NCBI GenBank assembly: GCA_964427955.1
Contig: CAYRWY010000028.1
Location: forward strand, 1 to 25,669
DNA length: 25,669 bases
Origin: JACRBK01 sp964427955
Lineage (GTDB): Bacteria; Chloroflexota; Anaerolineae; Aggregatilineales; Aggregatilineaceae
Direction: 5' to 3'
Within the stretch, counting starts at the first letter, position 1; each line of letters starts with the position of its first letter. Position numbers and translations under genes: made by a program. The notes under the pieces were generated by a model. The model had not been told where the DNA came from and searched no databases. It worked only from the letters and a program-made list of their open reading frames with translations. Of the stretch, positions 7,218-15,429 are shown piece by piece.

Positions 7218-8177
7218 ATGGCCGAGGATAGTCAAGATATTCCCCCGAAAATAGCCAGTCTCAGCGCTGCTGAGGACTATTTCCAGCCCCCCTGGAAACG
7301 CACCATCCGACGTTTTCTCAAGCACCGTATGGCGATTGTGGGAACCATCATTTTGTCGTCGCTGCTGCTGTATATCGTCATCGGATCGATCTTCTATTCC
7401 GAGGCCGACGCGAACTACAACGATACCAGCATCATGCTCAACAAGCCCTCGCACGATCATCCCTTCGGGACGGATACGGTGGGGCGCGACGTGCTGGCGC
7501 GCACGATCTACGGCGGGCAAATCTCGCTGATGATCGGGGTGTTTGCCGTGTTCGTCTCGATCACGCTGGGTACGGTGATCGGCTCACTGTCCGGCTATTA
7601 CGGCGGGGTCCTGGACATGATCCTGATGCGCCTCGCCGAAGCGATGTTGAGCATCCCGACGCTGCTCATGCTGCTGGTGCTGGCCAAGTTTTTCAGCGAC
7701 AAGATCAGCGATGTGACGCTGTTCGGGCGCACGTTCAGCGGCAGCCTGGTGGTGATCATCCTGGTAATCGGGCTGACGAGCTGGATGTATCTCGCCCGCA
7801 TCGTGCGATCCAGCTTTCTGTCGCTCAAAGAACAGGAATTCGTGACCGCCGCGCGCGCCGCCGGAGCCTCCAACAGTTGGATCATCCGCGTCCACATCCT
7901 GCCGAATGCGATGGCCCCGATCATCGTGGCGGCCACCCTGGGCGTCGCCTCGGCCATTTTGCAGGAATCCTACGTGAGCTTCCTGGGCATGGGGGTGCGC
8001 CCGCCGACGGCCAGTTGGGGAAATATGCTCGACAGCGCCCACAAGTACGTGGAACAGGCTCCCTGGCTGTGGGTTTTCCCCGGCCTGCTGGTCATCCTGA
8101 CGGTCATGAGCATCAACTTCATCGGCGATGGGCTGCGCGATGCGCTCGATCCCCAGTCCGACAAGAAGATCGGGTAA
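7218..8177 (+). CDS. ABC transporter permease, DppC/OppC type
   Basis: This 319-residue permease pairs with the preceding DppB-type protein, 9 bp downstream of its stop. AGGAGAG, overlapping that stop, serves as RBS. The N-terminal cytoplasmic segment (PPWKRTIRRFLKHRMAIVG) leads into TM1. Family hallmarks are HPFGTDTVGRDVLARTIYGGQISLMIG, the EAA loop EFVTAARAAGASNSWIIRVHILPN, and the C-terminal WGNMLDSAHKY ... INFIGDGLRDALDP. The binding protein plus two permeases form an importer that must borrow ATPases encoded elsewhere. Substrate class is peptide or nickel by family name only. Confidence 0.94.
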   Translation: MAEDSQDIPPKIASLSAAEDYFQPPWKRTIRRFLKHRMAIVGTIILSSLLLYIVIGSIFYSEADANYNDTSIMLNKPSHDHPFGTDTVGRDVLARTIYGGQISLMIGVFAVFVSITLGTVIGSLSGYYGGVLDMILMRLAEAMLSIPTLLMLLVLAKFFSDKISDVTLFGRTFSGSLVVIILVIGLTSWMYLARIVRSSFLSLKEQEFVTAARAAGASNSWIIRVHILPNAMAPIIVAATLGVASAILQESYVSFLGMGVRPPTASWGNMLDSAHKYVEQAPWLWVFPGLLVILTVMSINFIGDGLRDALDPQSDKKIG

Positions 8178-8185
8178 CCGACCGA

Positions 8186-8217
8186 CCGCCGCAGCTTGCG
8201 GCGGCTGTGTTTATAAT
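8186..8217 (+). terminator. Terminator-like hairpin after the transporter genes, followed by a -10-like TATAAT
   Basis: CCGCCGCA (8186-8193) and TGCGGCGG (8197-8204) form an 8-bp GC stem with the 3-nt loop GCT, followed by a short T-containing run (CTGTGTTT). This is a moderate intrinsic terminator for the ABC genes. TATAAT at 8212-8217 lies just behind and could be a -10 box for the YciI-like gene, but no matching -35 is seen. Confidence 0.5.
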
Positions 8218-8248
8218 CCAGGAAACGTAACGAAGCGAGGGAAAAGCC

Positions 8249-8557
8249 GTGGCGCACTATCTCTACCGCATTCAACCGACTCGCCCGGCGATGTTGAGCG
8301 AGGGCCCGACGCCGCGCGAGCAAGAGATCGTCGCGCAGCATTTCGACTACCTGGAAGGGTTGACCCGGCAGCGCGTGGTGATCCTGGCTGGACGCACCTT
8401 GAATACTGACGAGACCAGCTTCGGGATCGTCATCTTCACTGCCGAGTCCGACGAGGCCGCGCGAGAGATCGTCCAGAACGATCCCGCGGTGCGGTTAGAG
8501 GTGTTCAAGGCCGACTTGTTCCCCTACCGGATCGCGTTGATGGCCCAACCGGAGTGA
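8249..8557 (+). CDS. YciI-like small protein
   Basis: The 102-residue protein resembles the YCII-related family, a ferredoxin-like (dimeric alpha/beta barrel) fold. It has an N-terminal HYLYRIQPTRP strand, the LTRQRVVILAGRTLNTDETSFGIVIFTAESDEAAREIVQNDPAV core, and a final KADLFPYRIALM strand. Family members have conserved His/Asp residues and are of mostly unknown biochemical role; here H51-F-D and NDP are candidates. The GTG start is supported by GAGGG at 8237-8241, 7 nt upstream. It lies 10 bp before the next small gene, with which it is probably cotranscribed. Confidence 0.75.
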   Translation: MAHYLYRIQPTRPAMLSEGPTPREQEIVAQHFDYLEGLTRQRVVILAGRTLNTDETSFGIVIFTAESDEAAREIVQNDPAVRLEVFKADLFPYRIALMAQPE

Positions 8558-8567
8558 GGTCCTGACT

Positions 8568-8843
8568 ATGCCACTGCTCACCGAAGCCCAATGGAAAACG
8601 CTCAAGCGCCTGTATGACGCCGGGAAAACGGGGATTCCCTTCAACGGATCGAGCTATGCGGAGGCGGGACCCTGGCCGATCCTCGTCCAGTTACGCGATC
8701 ATAACCCGCCGCTGGCGCGCGAAGTGACGCGGCTGGACCCGCATAACCAGACCGTGCATTACCTGGTCGTCATCACCGACGCGGGCGACCAGTTCTATGA
8801 GGCCAACCGGAAGCTGCACCAGTTGTTCTATCCCTCGGTTTAG
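8568..8843 (+). CDS. Hypothetical protein, 91 residues
   Basis: I do not recognise this protein. It is soluble, with no signal peptide or membrane segment. It starts with a helix (EAQWKTLKRLYDAGKTGIPF) and ends with HYLVVITDAGDQFYEANRKL. The second piece has the rhythm of the wing and last helix of small winged-helix proteins (LT-x-AG-x-x-x-Y), so a DNA-binding-like fold is possible but unproven. It follows the YciI-like gene by 10 bp and ends on a TAG that overlaps the TAA of the convergent methyltransferase gene (8840-8843). Confidence 0.6.
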   Translation: MPLLTEAQWKTLKRLYDAGKTGIPFNGSSYAEAGPWPILVQLRDHNPPLAREVTRLDPHNQTVHYLVVITDAGDQFYEANRKLHQLFYPSV

Positions 8844-9601
8844 TTCTCCCGCACTTTGCGCGCGATCAGCATGGTCGTGAAGTTGAACGGCCAGGGCAGG
8901 ATCACGCGCAGCACGCGTCCCAGTATTTCCGCGAATCGGGTGGTGCGGTAGTAGCCTTTTCCACGAAACGGCCCGCCCAGCCCCCACAGGGTAAAACTGT
9001 GGCTGGTCGGGCGCACCAGCAGCACCTCGAACCCGGCTTTTTCAAGCTCGGCCTTCAATTGGTGCTGGGTGTAAGTGGACTCGTAGAAATCGTCATGAGA
9101 CAGCGGGCCCTGGCCGAGCAACCGGCGCTTGAAATGCACGAAACGGTGGACTACATTCGGATAGGGGATGGTCAGCACGACGATCCCGCCCTGGACCAGC
9201 ACCCGGTTCGCTTCGCGCAGCGCGGGGCCGACGCCGTGCTCGAAGTGTTCCAGCACGCCGAACGACAGGTAGCCATGCAGCGATCCACTGCGGTACGGCA
9301 GGGCATGAACGTCCCCGGCCTGCAAGGGCAGCGCCGGATCGTAGGCGCGGGCGGTGCGCAGCGCGCGCTCGGCGTAATCCATCCCGATCACGTGGTAGCC
9401 CATCCCGCGCAGCTTCATGATCACGGTGGCCAGCCCGCACCCGGCTTCGAGGATGATCCCTTCTTTGGACAGGTAGGCCGGGTAGACGCCGAGGGTTTCG
9501 TAGGTCCGTTTCTGTTCCATGACCTCTAGCTCGATCTCGACGCTGGCGTTTTGCCAGATGTCTTCCCAGGACTGCCGTGTTTTGTCGTACAGATCGGCCA
9601 T
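8840..9601 (-). CDS. Class I SAM-dependent methyltransferase (Methyltransf_11 type), last gene of the glycan operon
   Basis: The 253-residue protein has the SAM-binding motif I ILEAGCGLA (residues about 50-58), an acidic end of strand 2 (VIGMDYAERAL), motif II AGDVHALPYRSGS, and post-motif FGVLEHFEHGVGPALREANRVLVQGG. These are the normal order for the family. It probably methylates a sugar or lipid-linked glycan made by the four upstream genes, though small-molecule methylation cannot be excluded. The start ATG is 2 bp after the stop of the CgeB-like glycosyltransferase, so it is the fifth and last gene of the operon. A hydrophobic C-terminal stretch (ILGRVLRVILPWPFNF) could give peripheral membrane attachment. 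Confidence 0.85.
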   Translation of the reverse strand: MADLYDKTRQSWEDIWQNASVEIELEVMEQKRTYETLGVYPAYLSKEGIILEAGCGLATVIMKLRGMGYHVIGMDYAERALRTARAYDPALPLQAGDVHALPYRSGSLHGYLSFGVLEHFEHGVGPALREANRVLVQGGIVVLTIPYPNVVHRFVHFKRRLLGQGPLSHDDFYESTYTQHQLKAELEKAGFEVLLVRPTSHSFTLWGLGGPFRGKGYYRTTRFAEILGRVLRVILPWPFNFTTMLIARKVREN

Positions 9602-9603
9602 GC

Positions 9604-10728
9604 TCAGTTCCCTTTGCGGATAAGCTCAATCAAGCGTGCCATGCGGTGATCGTAGGTGTGATGGGCGTGGACGTGCGCCTGCCCCGCCGCCGCGATGCGC
9701 GTGCGCTCGTCGTCGTGCGCCAGGTAATACGCCACCAGCTCGCGCAGATGATCGGGATCGCGGTAGGTGACGAGGTGCTCGCCCACCGTGAACCAGTCCG
9801 GCACGCCGGGGCGGTCGTCCACGATCTGGAAAGTCCCCACGCCGCACGCCTCGAACAGCCGCATATTGCCGCCGTAGCGCATGAAATCGCCGTGCGGATT
9901 GACCGTAATCTTGGCCGCGCGCGTAATGCGCAGCATTTGCTCGCCCAGCGCCGGGCCGCGATAAAACGGGCGCAGCGAGGGCGGGACCTCGTGCACGCTC
10001 CACAGCCCCAGGTCGAAGTCGCGCAGCGCTTCGAGCGCGGCGACTCGCTCGCCGTAGAGGCGCTGCGGCACGAGCGTCCCCACGACGGCCACGTCGCAGG
10101 CGTACTGCTGGCGCTCGGCGTCGGTCAGATCGTAAGGATAATGAAATTCCGGATCGATGGCCGCCATCGGCAGCACTTCGACCTGCCGCGCGCCCAGTTC
10201 ACGCCACTGGATCGCGTGGTAAAAATCGTTCGCGACAACCAGGTCATACAGCGGCGCGGCGGCGCGCTCGATGGGACGTGAAAACACGACCGGCGATGTG
10301 CCGCAGCCGTAGACCAGGGCCGCGCCGTGATCGTGCTTAAGCTGCGCCAGCGTGTCGGGCAGGATCACGCCGTTGTCGCCGGGCAGGATGATCACGTCCG
10401 GCTGAAAGTCGGCGGCAGCCCGGATCAGGCGGCGGTTGCGCAGCCGGAAATCGGGATTCAGCGTGGGGACGCGCGCCGCCAGCGCATCGACGGCGCGCCC
10501 GACGGTCATGTGCTGCGTCATACGCAGTTGGCCGGATCGCGCCCAGGGCCAGGCGCTCTCGGATCGCCAGAAGACGGCGCACTCGTGGCCCAGCCTGCGC
10601 AGCGCCTTCACCCAAAAATACTGCGCCTGCGACGGCGGGAACACCGGATCAACGCCGGGCGGCGCGCTGCGGCGGGCTTTTTCGAGTTCCGCCGGGTGGT
10701 GCAGAGAGGCGACGAAGAGAATTTTCAT
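9604..10728 (-). CDS. Glycosyltransferase, CgeB/GT-B-like
   Basis: This 374-residue cytosolic protein starts with a GT-B N-terminal Rossmann strand (MKILFVASLHHP). Its C-terminal half carries RITRAAKITVNPHGDFMRYGGNMRLFEACGVGTFQIVDDRPG and HLVTYRDPDHLRELVAYYLAHDDERTRIA, the pattern of CgeB/Glycos_transf_1_2 proteins. It would transfer a sugar from a nucleotide donor to a glycan or lipid intermediate; donor and acceptor are unknown. Its ATG overlaps the flippase TGA by 4 bp (ATGA), a sign of translational coupling. The protein is of usual family length. Confidence 0.82.
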   Translation of the reverse strand: MKILFVASLHHPAELEKARRSAPPGVDPVFPPSQAQYFWVKALRRLGHECAVFWRSESAWPWARSGQLRMTQHMTVGRAVDALAARVPTLNPDFRLRNRRLIRAAADFQPDVIILPGDNGVILPDTLAQLKHDHGAALVYGCGTSPVVFSRPIERAAAPLYDLVVANDFYHAIQWRELGARQVEVLPMAAIDPEFHYPYDLTDAERQQYACDVAVVGTLVPQRLYGERVAALEALRDFDLGLWSVHEVPPSLRPFYRGPALGEQMLRITRAAKITVNPHGDFMRYGGNMRLFEACGVGTFQIVDDRPGVPDWFTVGEHLVTYRDPDHLRELVAYYLAHDDERTRIAAAGQAHVHAHHTYDHRMARLIELIRKGN

Positions 10729-12418
10729 AGCGTGCGCTTCCAGTAACGCCCGATCACGGTCCCGCCGGGCATCGCCATCGCCAGGCGGTAGATCAGGTCC
10801 CAGTCATCTTTGGCAAAAGCCCCGCTGACCAGCACCAGCACGGCATAGGCGGGCAGCCCGGCCACCGCCGCCAGGACCGGATGCGCCTGGCGCAGCACCA
10901 GCACGATCCCAACCAGGATCAGCGCCGCGATGCCCAGCCGCCACAGGTGGTTGAAGGTGCGCCGCCACCAGTCCGCCGGGAAGGTGAACGAGCGCAGGAT
11001 CGCCACCAGGATTGCGGATTCGGCGATCAGCGTGGCGACCGGCGCGCCCTGCACATCCAGGCGGGGCAGCAGCACGAACAGCAGCGCGATGTTCAGCACC
11101 AGTCCGCTGGTGCGGATCACCATCAGGCGCTTCTGCCGGTTTTCGACCAGCAGCGCCCTCGAAAACACGTTGGCGGTCATCGTCACGACGGTATACCAGA
11201 TCAGAATTTGCAACACGTCGGCGGTCTTGGTGAAACCCGCACCAAAGATCCAGGCCGAGAGCGGCACCGCCAGCAGCGAGGTATAGATTCCAATCGGCAG
11301 GCTGAGCGTCAGGTTGAAGAAGGCCAGCTTTTCGAGCATGAAGTCGTACAGATCGCGCTGGCCGTTGCCGTAGGTGCGCGACATGAGCGGAAAGACGGCG
11401 ACCAGCACCGTCGTGCTGAGCAGTTCCACTACCCCGAAAACGATCACGAAGCCCGCCGTCAACTGGCCGGTCCCTTCCGTGCCGATCAGCGCGGTGGTGA
11501 TCAGCTTGTCGGCGTGCTGGTAAGCCAGCGCCAGGAAGGNNNNNNNNNNNNNNNNNNNNNNNNNNNNNNNNNNNNNNNNNNNNNNNNNNNNNNNNNNNNN
11601 NNNNNNNNNNNNNNNNNNNNNNNNNNNNNNNNNNNNNNNATCAGCGCGGTGGTGATCAGCTTGTCGGCGTGCTGGTAAGCCAGCGCCAGGAAGGACGTTA
11701 CCGCAATCGGCGCGCCGTTGATCAGCAGGCTGCGCACGACGGCGCGATCCACCGGAAATTCCGGGCGGACGTGGTAATGCAGCAGCGCGATCCAGTACAC
11801 CAGCCCGCGCAGCAGCCCGGCGGTCAGCGTCGCGGCATACATGCCCCACAGCCCGCCGTCCAGCGCCAATGCGATCCCGGCCAACGTGATCAGCACCAGG
11901 ATGTGCCCGGTGGCGATCACCGCCGGAATCACCATGCGCTCCATCGCCAACAACTGGTTGTGGCACATGTTGCCGAGCGCATCGACCAGCAGATTGATCG
12001 CGGCAAAGGCCAGCAGCGCGCGCAGCTCGGCATCGTAGCCGAACAAAAACGCGGCGACCATCAGCACGGCATACCCTACCGCGCACAGCAGCGGTTGAAG
12101 GGACAGCACGGCGGTCAGATAGCGGCGGGCGTCCTGTGGGCGGTTCGCCACGTCGCGGATCACGATCAGACCCATGCCGAATTCGGGGATCGCGGCTCCC
12201 ACCGCCATCAGCGCGCCGATGGTGCCATACGTGCCGTAGCCCTCGGCCCCCAGCCAGCGCGCCAGGATCAACTGCCAGACGAACATCATGCCTTTCGAGG
12301 CGATGTTCGACAGCGCCAGGGCGGTCGCGTTGCGCGCGGCGCGCTGGGCGGTCCCAGAGGAAAAACCGGCGGCTGTCCCTGGTTCAGGCAAGGCGACAGC
12401 AGGAGAAATCTCACTCAT
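10725..12418 (-). CDS. Polysaccharide/lipid-linked oligosaccharide flippase (MOP/Wzx type), interrupted by an assembly gap
   Basis: Both halves read as one polytopic membrane protein. The N-terminal part (MSEIS..., with ALSNIASKGMMFVWQLILARWLGAEGYGTYG) is the typical start of Wzx-like transporters. The C-terminal part continues with VFPLMSRTYGNG and further membrane segments to residue about 512. A 100-N gap lies inside. The 55 bp on its left and right are identical, so the true gene is 1539 bp (512 residues) once Ns and one copy are removed; the frame is then uninterrupted. It should flip lipid-linked glycans made by the neighbouring glycosyltransferases. It overlaps both neighbours by 4 bp (ATGA). 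Confidence 0.88.
11485..11539. repeat. Contig-end duplicate, left copy (55 bp)
   Basis: The 55 bp directly left of the N run are identical to 11640-11694 directly right of it. Both encode the same flippase residues (FLALAYQHADKLITTAL). This is an assembly overlap, not a biological repeat. Confidence 0.95.
11540..11639. other. Assembly gap of 100 Ns
   Basis: Exactly 100 undetermined bases, the conventional size of an unknown-length scaffold gap. The identical 55-bp ends show that the contigs overlap, so the real gap length is zero and the sequence is overlong by 155 bp here. Confidence 0.97.
11640..11694. repeat. Contig-end duplicate, right copy (55 bp)
   Basis: Identical to 11485-11539. The exact length of 55 suggests a k-mer overlap left by a de Bruijn graph assembler; that origin is inferred. 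Confidence 0.95.
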
Positions 12419-13614
12419 GACTTTCGACTCCGCCGCTCAATCGCGAGCGTGTAGGCTTCGACCAACTGCGCGACGACGCGCGGCCAGGTGTAGTGCGCCT
12501 GGATCAGGCTGCGCGCCGAGCGCCCCATACTAGCGCGGCGGTCGGCGGCGGTCAACAAGGCACTCAAAGCGCCGCTCAGCGCGGGCACTTCGCGCGGGAC
12601 CACCAGTCCGGCCCCGGCGCTGACCACTTCGGGAAAGTTACAGCCGGGAGTCAGCAGCACCGGCAGTCCGCAGGCCATCGCTTCCAGCACGGCCATCGAA
12701 AAACCCTCGCCGACCGCGGGCAGGGCAAACAGATCGGCAGCGGCCAGCGCGGCGAGCTTGTCCCGCCCGGTCAACAGCCCGGTGAAGATCACGCGCCCGG
12801 CCAGGTTGTACTCGCTCACCTGGGCGTTGAGCGCCGCCAGCATCCCTTCGTCCGGCCCCACGATCACCAGCCGGGCGTCCGGCGCCTGCTTCACGGCGTC
12901 GGCAAAGGCCGGGATCAGCAGTTGCAGCCCTTTGCGCTCGTGCAGCCGTCCGACGTAGAGCACCACCGGACCGCTGCCGAGCTTCCAGCGAGCGCGAAAC
13001 TCGTCCCGCGGGGGCAGGTGGGCAAAATCGGACAGGTACACGCCGTTGGGCACGATACTGTGGCGAACCGGAAAGCCGTGCGCGTACCAGAGCGCCTGCG
13101 CCTGATCGACTTCGGCCTGGGTCAGGGCGATCACCCGGTCGAAGCGCGGCAGCAGTTGGCCCGCCAACGCGCGATCCCACGCTTTTTTGACGAACGAGCG
13201 CCCGGTGTCATAGGGCAGCGTGCCGTGCGGCGAGACGACCAGCGGCACACCGTGCCTGTTGGCGACCGGCGCGACCAGCAGATTCTCGACCGTGCGCAGC
13301 TCGTGGCAATGCACCACGTCGATCTCGTGCCGCTCGATCAGTTTTTCGGCCATACCGGCGATCCCCAGCGGCGAGGACAGGTTCAGCTTACCGCGCAGTT
13401 TGTTGCTCACGTTAGAGACGCGGTAGACGTGCACACCGCTGATCGCCTCGTGCTGCCGCGGCGTGCGCTCGGTCGGGCTGAGGGTGTCGGTCGTCAGGAC
13501 GTAGACGCTGTGCCCGTCGGCGACCAGGGCGCGGGTCAGATCGGTGGCCGCGCGCACCGTGCCGCCGTAGGTCCAGGCGGGCGCGTAGTAGGGCAGGACG
13601 TGCAGCAGATTCAC
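12415..13614 (-). CDS. Glycosyltransferase family 4 (GT-B)
   Basis: The 399-residue enzyme starts with the GT4 N-terminal pattern LLHVLPYYAPAWTYGGTVRAATDLTRAL. It contains VVHCHELRTVENLL and SPHGTLPYDTG in the acceptor domain, and a donor-site domain with VLYVGRLHERKGLQLLIPAF and the E-x7-E motif (EGFSMAVLEAMACGLPVL, around residues 305-320). It should add a hexose from a nucleotide-sugar to a surface glycan precursor. The GTG start at 13614 is preferred over an upstream in-frame start at 13638: it gives the normal N-terminus, has GGAGG just upstream, and creates a 4-bp GTGA overlap with the preceding stop, like its neighbours. Confidence 0.9.
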   Translation of the reverse strand: MNLLHVLPYYAPAWTYGGTVRAATDLTRALVADGHSVYVLTTDTLSPTERTPRQHEAISGVHVYRVSNVSNKLRGKLNLSSPLGIAGMAEKLIERHEIDVVHCHELRTVENLLVAPVANRHGVPLVVSPHGTLPYDTGRSFVKKAWDRALAGQLLPRFDRVIALTQAEVDQAQALWYAHGFPVRHSIVPNGVYLSDFAHLPPRDEFRARWKLGSGPVVLYVGRLHERKGLQLLIPAFADAVKQAPDARLVIVGPDEGMLAALNAQVSEYNLAGRVIFTGLLTGRDKLAALAAADLFALPAVGEGFSMAVLEAMACGLPVLLTPGCNFPEVVSAGAGLVVPREVPALSGALSALLTAADRRASMGRSARSLIQAHYTWPRVVAQLVEAYTLAIERRSRKS

Positions 13615-14867
13615 GCGGCACCCTCCCACCATCCCCACAGCCGGGTGACCGCGTAGGCCGCCAGAACGAATACGAACGGATCGGCGGGTGACCGGTAGCG
13701 CGTGGAGGGGTGGAAGATCAGGTAAGTCACGGTCACGGCGATCAGCACGGCCACCAACGGCCCGATCAGGCGCTTGTCCCGCCCACTCAAGACCAGCCCG
13801 ACGATCCCCAGCGCCAGCAGAGGCGCAAAGTAGAGCACGTGGATCACGCGCGCGGCCTGGAACGAGCGCGAATTGAACTGCAAGACAGCATCATCGACCA
13901 GGTAAGGATCGGGCGGCAGATCATAGGGCATGATCATCGGACTCCACAGCACCCAGAACTTGGTCCAGAACAGGCGCGGCCAGTCGCCGGGATGCTCGCG
14001 CAGGTAGGTGATGGCCTGCTGACGATGGAAACGCTCGGCCTCGACCTCGCTCAAATCCGCCGGGGCTTTCGGGATACAGTTCACCCACTGGGCATCCCAG
14101 CCGCGCGCCAGGTAATCGGCCACGCAGGCGTTGTTGCCCTGGCTCAGGTTGCTGCCCGCGTTGGTGCTGATCAGCACGAGTTCCCCGTGTAAGCGCGTGT
14201 TGCGGATCACCCAGGGCGTGATCACGATCCCCAGCGCAGCGCCGCCGATCAGGCTCAGCCGGACGGCCTGCCGGAAGCCGATCCCGCGCCACCACCACAG
14301 CGCGATGAGCGGCATGACCAGCACGATCAGCGTTTTGGTCAGCGCACCCAACCCGCAAAAAACACCGAATGCCAGCGCCCACTGCCAGCCGCGCGTATCG
14401 TAGACGCGATAGGCGGCCCAGATCGCCGCCGCCAGCAGCAGGATGAAGATTCCCGTGTCGTTCAGCGTGAGATTTTGATACAGCAGGTACGGGTAGCAGC
14501 CGTAAAACGCCGCGGCCAGCAAGCCCACCGCGTCACCCGCCACGCGCCGCCCGATCCGGTAGAGCAGCAGCACGACCAGCACATCCAGCCCGATCTGGAC
14601 GAGCGCCACCGGGATCGGATCGCGCCCAAACAGGGTATACACCCCGACCAGAAAATACGGGTACAGCGGCGGAATATCCGAATCCTCCGAACGGTCGTCG
14701 AAACGGGTGTAGCCGTGCCCGTCCATGACGTTGACCGCGTAGGTATCGTAACCGGAAGTTTGCAGTGACAGGGTGTGGCCGAACAGCAGAATAAACAGGA
14801 CTCGCCCCGCTATCGTCGCCAGCACGATCAGGCCAAGCCACTGTCGAACGGACCAACGTCTCCACAT
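13611..14867 (-). CDS. Membrane glycosyltransferase, GT39/ArnT-PMT-like
   Basis: The 418-residue polytopic protein has about ten or more hydrophobic segments. After TM1 a long external loop holds acidic residues (SGYDTYAVNVMDGHGYTRFDD, then SEDSDIPPLYPYFLVGVY), where GT39 enzymes keep their catalytic Asp. A second loop follows at residues about 225-310 (NTRLHGELVLISTNAGSNLSQGNN). These enzymes move a sugar from polyprenyl-phosphate to an acceptor on the outer membrane face. It is the first gene of the minus-strand operon; AAGGAG lies 6 nt before its ATG. The acceptor could be a glycan, lipid or protein. Confidence 0.85.
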   Translation of the reverse strand: MWRRWSVRQWLGLIVLATIAGRVLFILLFGHTLSLQTSGYDTYAVNVMDGHGYTRFDDRSEDSDIPPLYPYFLVGVYTLFGRDPIPVALVQIGLDVLVVLLLYRIGRRVAGDAVGLLAAAFYGCYPYLLYQNLTLNDTGIFILLLAAAIWAAYRVYDTRGWQWALAFGVFCGLGALTKTLIVLVMPLIALWWWRGIGFRQAVRLSLIGGAALGIVITPWVIRNTRLHGELVLISTNAGSNLSQGNNACVADYLARGWDAQWVNCIPKAPADLSEVEAERFHRQQAITYLREHPGDWPRLFWTKFWVLWSPMIMPYDLPPDPYLVDDAVLQFNSRSFQAARVIHVLYFAPLLALGIVGLVLSGRDKRLIGPLVAVLIAVTVTYLIFHPSTRYRSPADPFVFVLAAYAVTRLWGWWEGAA

Positions 14868-14950
14868 ACGATACTCCTTGTGAGCAGCGTTCGCATTGTA
14901 CCTTGCGATAGCATAAAATGACTACACTTTGAACTAACGTTGAGCGAGTT
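14868..14950. promoter_or_regulatory. Divergent promoter region between glycan operon and lipoprotein-pfkA operon
   Basis: The 83 bp between the two divergent operons must hold both promoters. On the minus strand a TACAAT -10-like box (complement of 14895-14900) is the best candidate for the glycan operon. On the plus strand TTGCGA (14903-14908) and TACACT (14923-14928) are spaced only 14 bp apart, so they are a poor pair. AAGGAG before 14867 is a clear RBS. Confidence 0.35.
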
Positions 14951-15424
14951 ATGAGTCACAAGGCCTGGCGATGGGTCCTGGCCGTCCTGATCGGGTTGGG
15001 GCTGGCAGGCTGTACCCTCATCGAACATCAACCGTCATCCGACACGGCATACACCGACCTCACGGCGCGGCTGGCCGACGCCCAGCAGGCCCAGGTGGCG
15101 GCGCTGGCGCTGTGGGATCGCGTGATCCTCGGCGAGCAGGTGTCGTGCCAGGACGCGATCCTGGCCCCGGAGCCAATCGATCTGTCGCGGGGCGAACTCG
15201 CGGCACATCCCGACGCCGAGGCGATCCAGGATCACCTGAACGAAGCGATCAAGAGTCTGCACGATTCGTCCGATCTGTGGAACATCGAATGTCAGGACGA
15301 GCGGCCTTATGTTCCGCTCAACATGGCCAAAGCGGGGCGCGAGGCGGCCCTGGCCGCGGGCGATCCCCTGAACGCAGCGGCGGCGCTGCTAGCCGCCTGG
15401 TCCCCTAACTCAAGCGGAGGATAA
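14951..15424 (+). CDS. Small lipoprotein of unknown function
   Basis: The 157-residue protein starts with a lipoprotein signal peptide: basic MSHKAWRW, hydrophobic core, and lipobox LAGC with C21 as lipidation site. The mature part is hydrophilic and helical, with two cysteines (SCQDAI and IECQDE) that could form a disulfide, and no recognised domain. It should be anchored on the outer face of the cytoplasmic membrane. It lies 5 bp before the phosphofructokinase gene and its 3' end contains that gene's RBS (GGAGG), so the two are co-expressed. A link to the exported DsbA-like protein two genes on is possible given the cysteines. Confidence 0.75.
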   Translation: MSHKAWRWVLAVLIGLGLAGCTLIEHQPSSDTAYTDLTARLADAQQAQVAALALWDRVILGEQVSCQDAILAPEPIDLSRGELAAHPDAEAIQDHLNEAIKSLHDSSDLWNIECQDERPYVPLNMAKAGREAALAAGDPLNAAAALLAAWSPNSSGG

Positions 15425-15429
15425 ACGAC

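Noticed and set aside
8211..8248. A full promoter for the YciI-like gene
   Set aside because: TATAAT is present, but no -35 element occurs at 16-18 bp; the upstream space is taken by the terminator hairpin.
11485..11694. A direct repeat or inserted mobile element in the flippase gene
   Set aside because: The repeats abut an N run of exactly 100 and collapsing them restores one frame, which fits an assembly artefact.
12493..13656. A 387-codon plus-strand frame
   Set aside because: It mirrors the GT4 gene, is rich in Gln, Arg and His as antisense frames typically are here, and has no domain.
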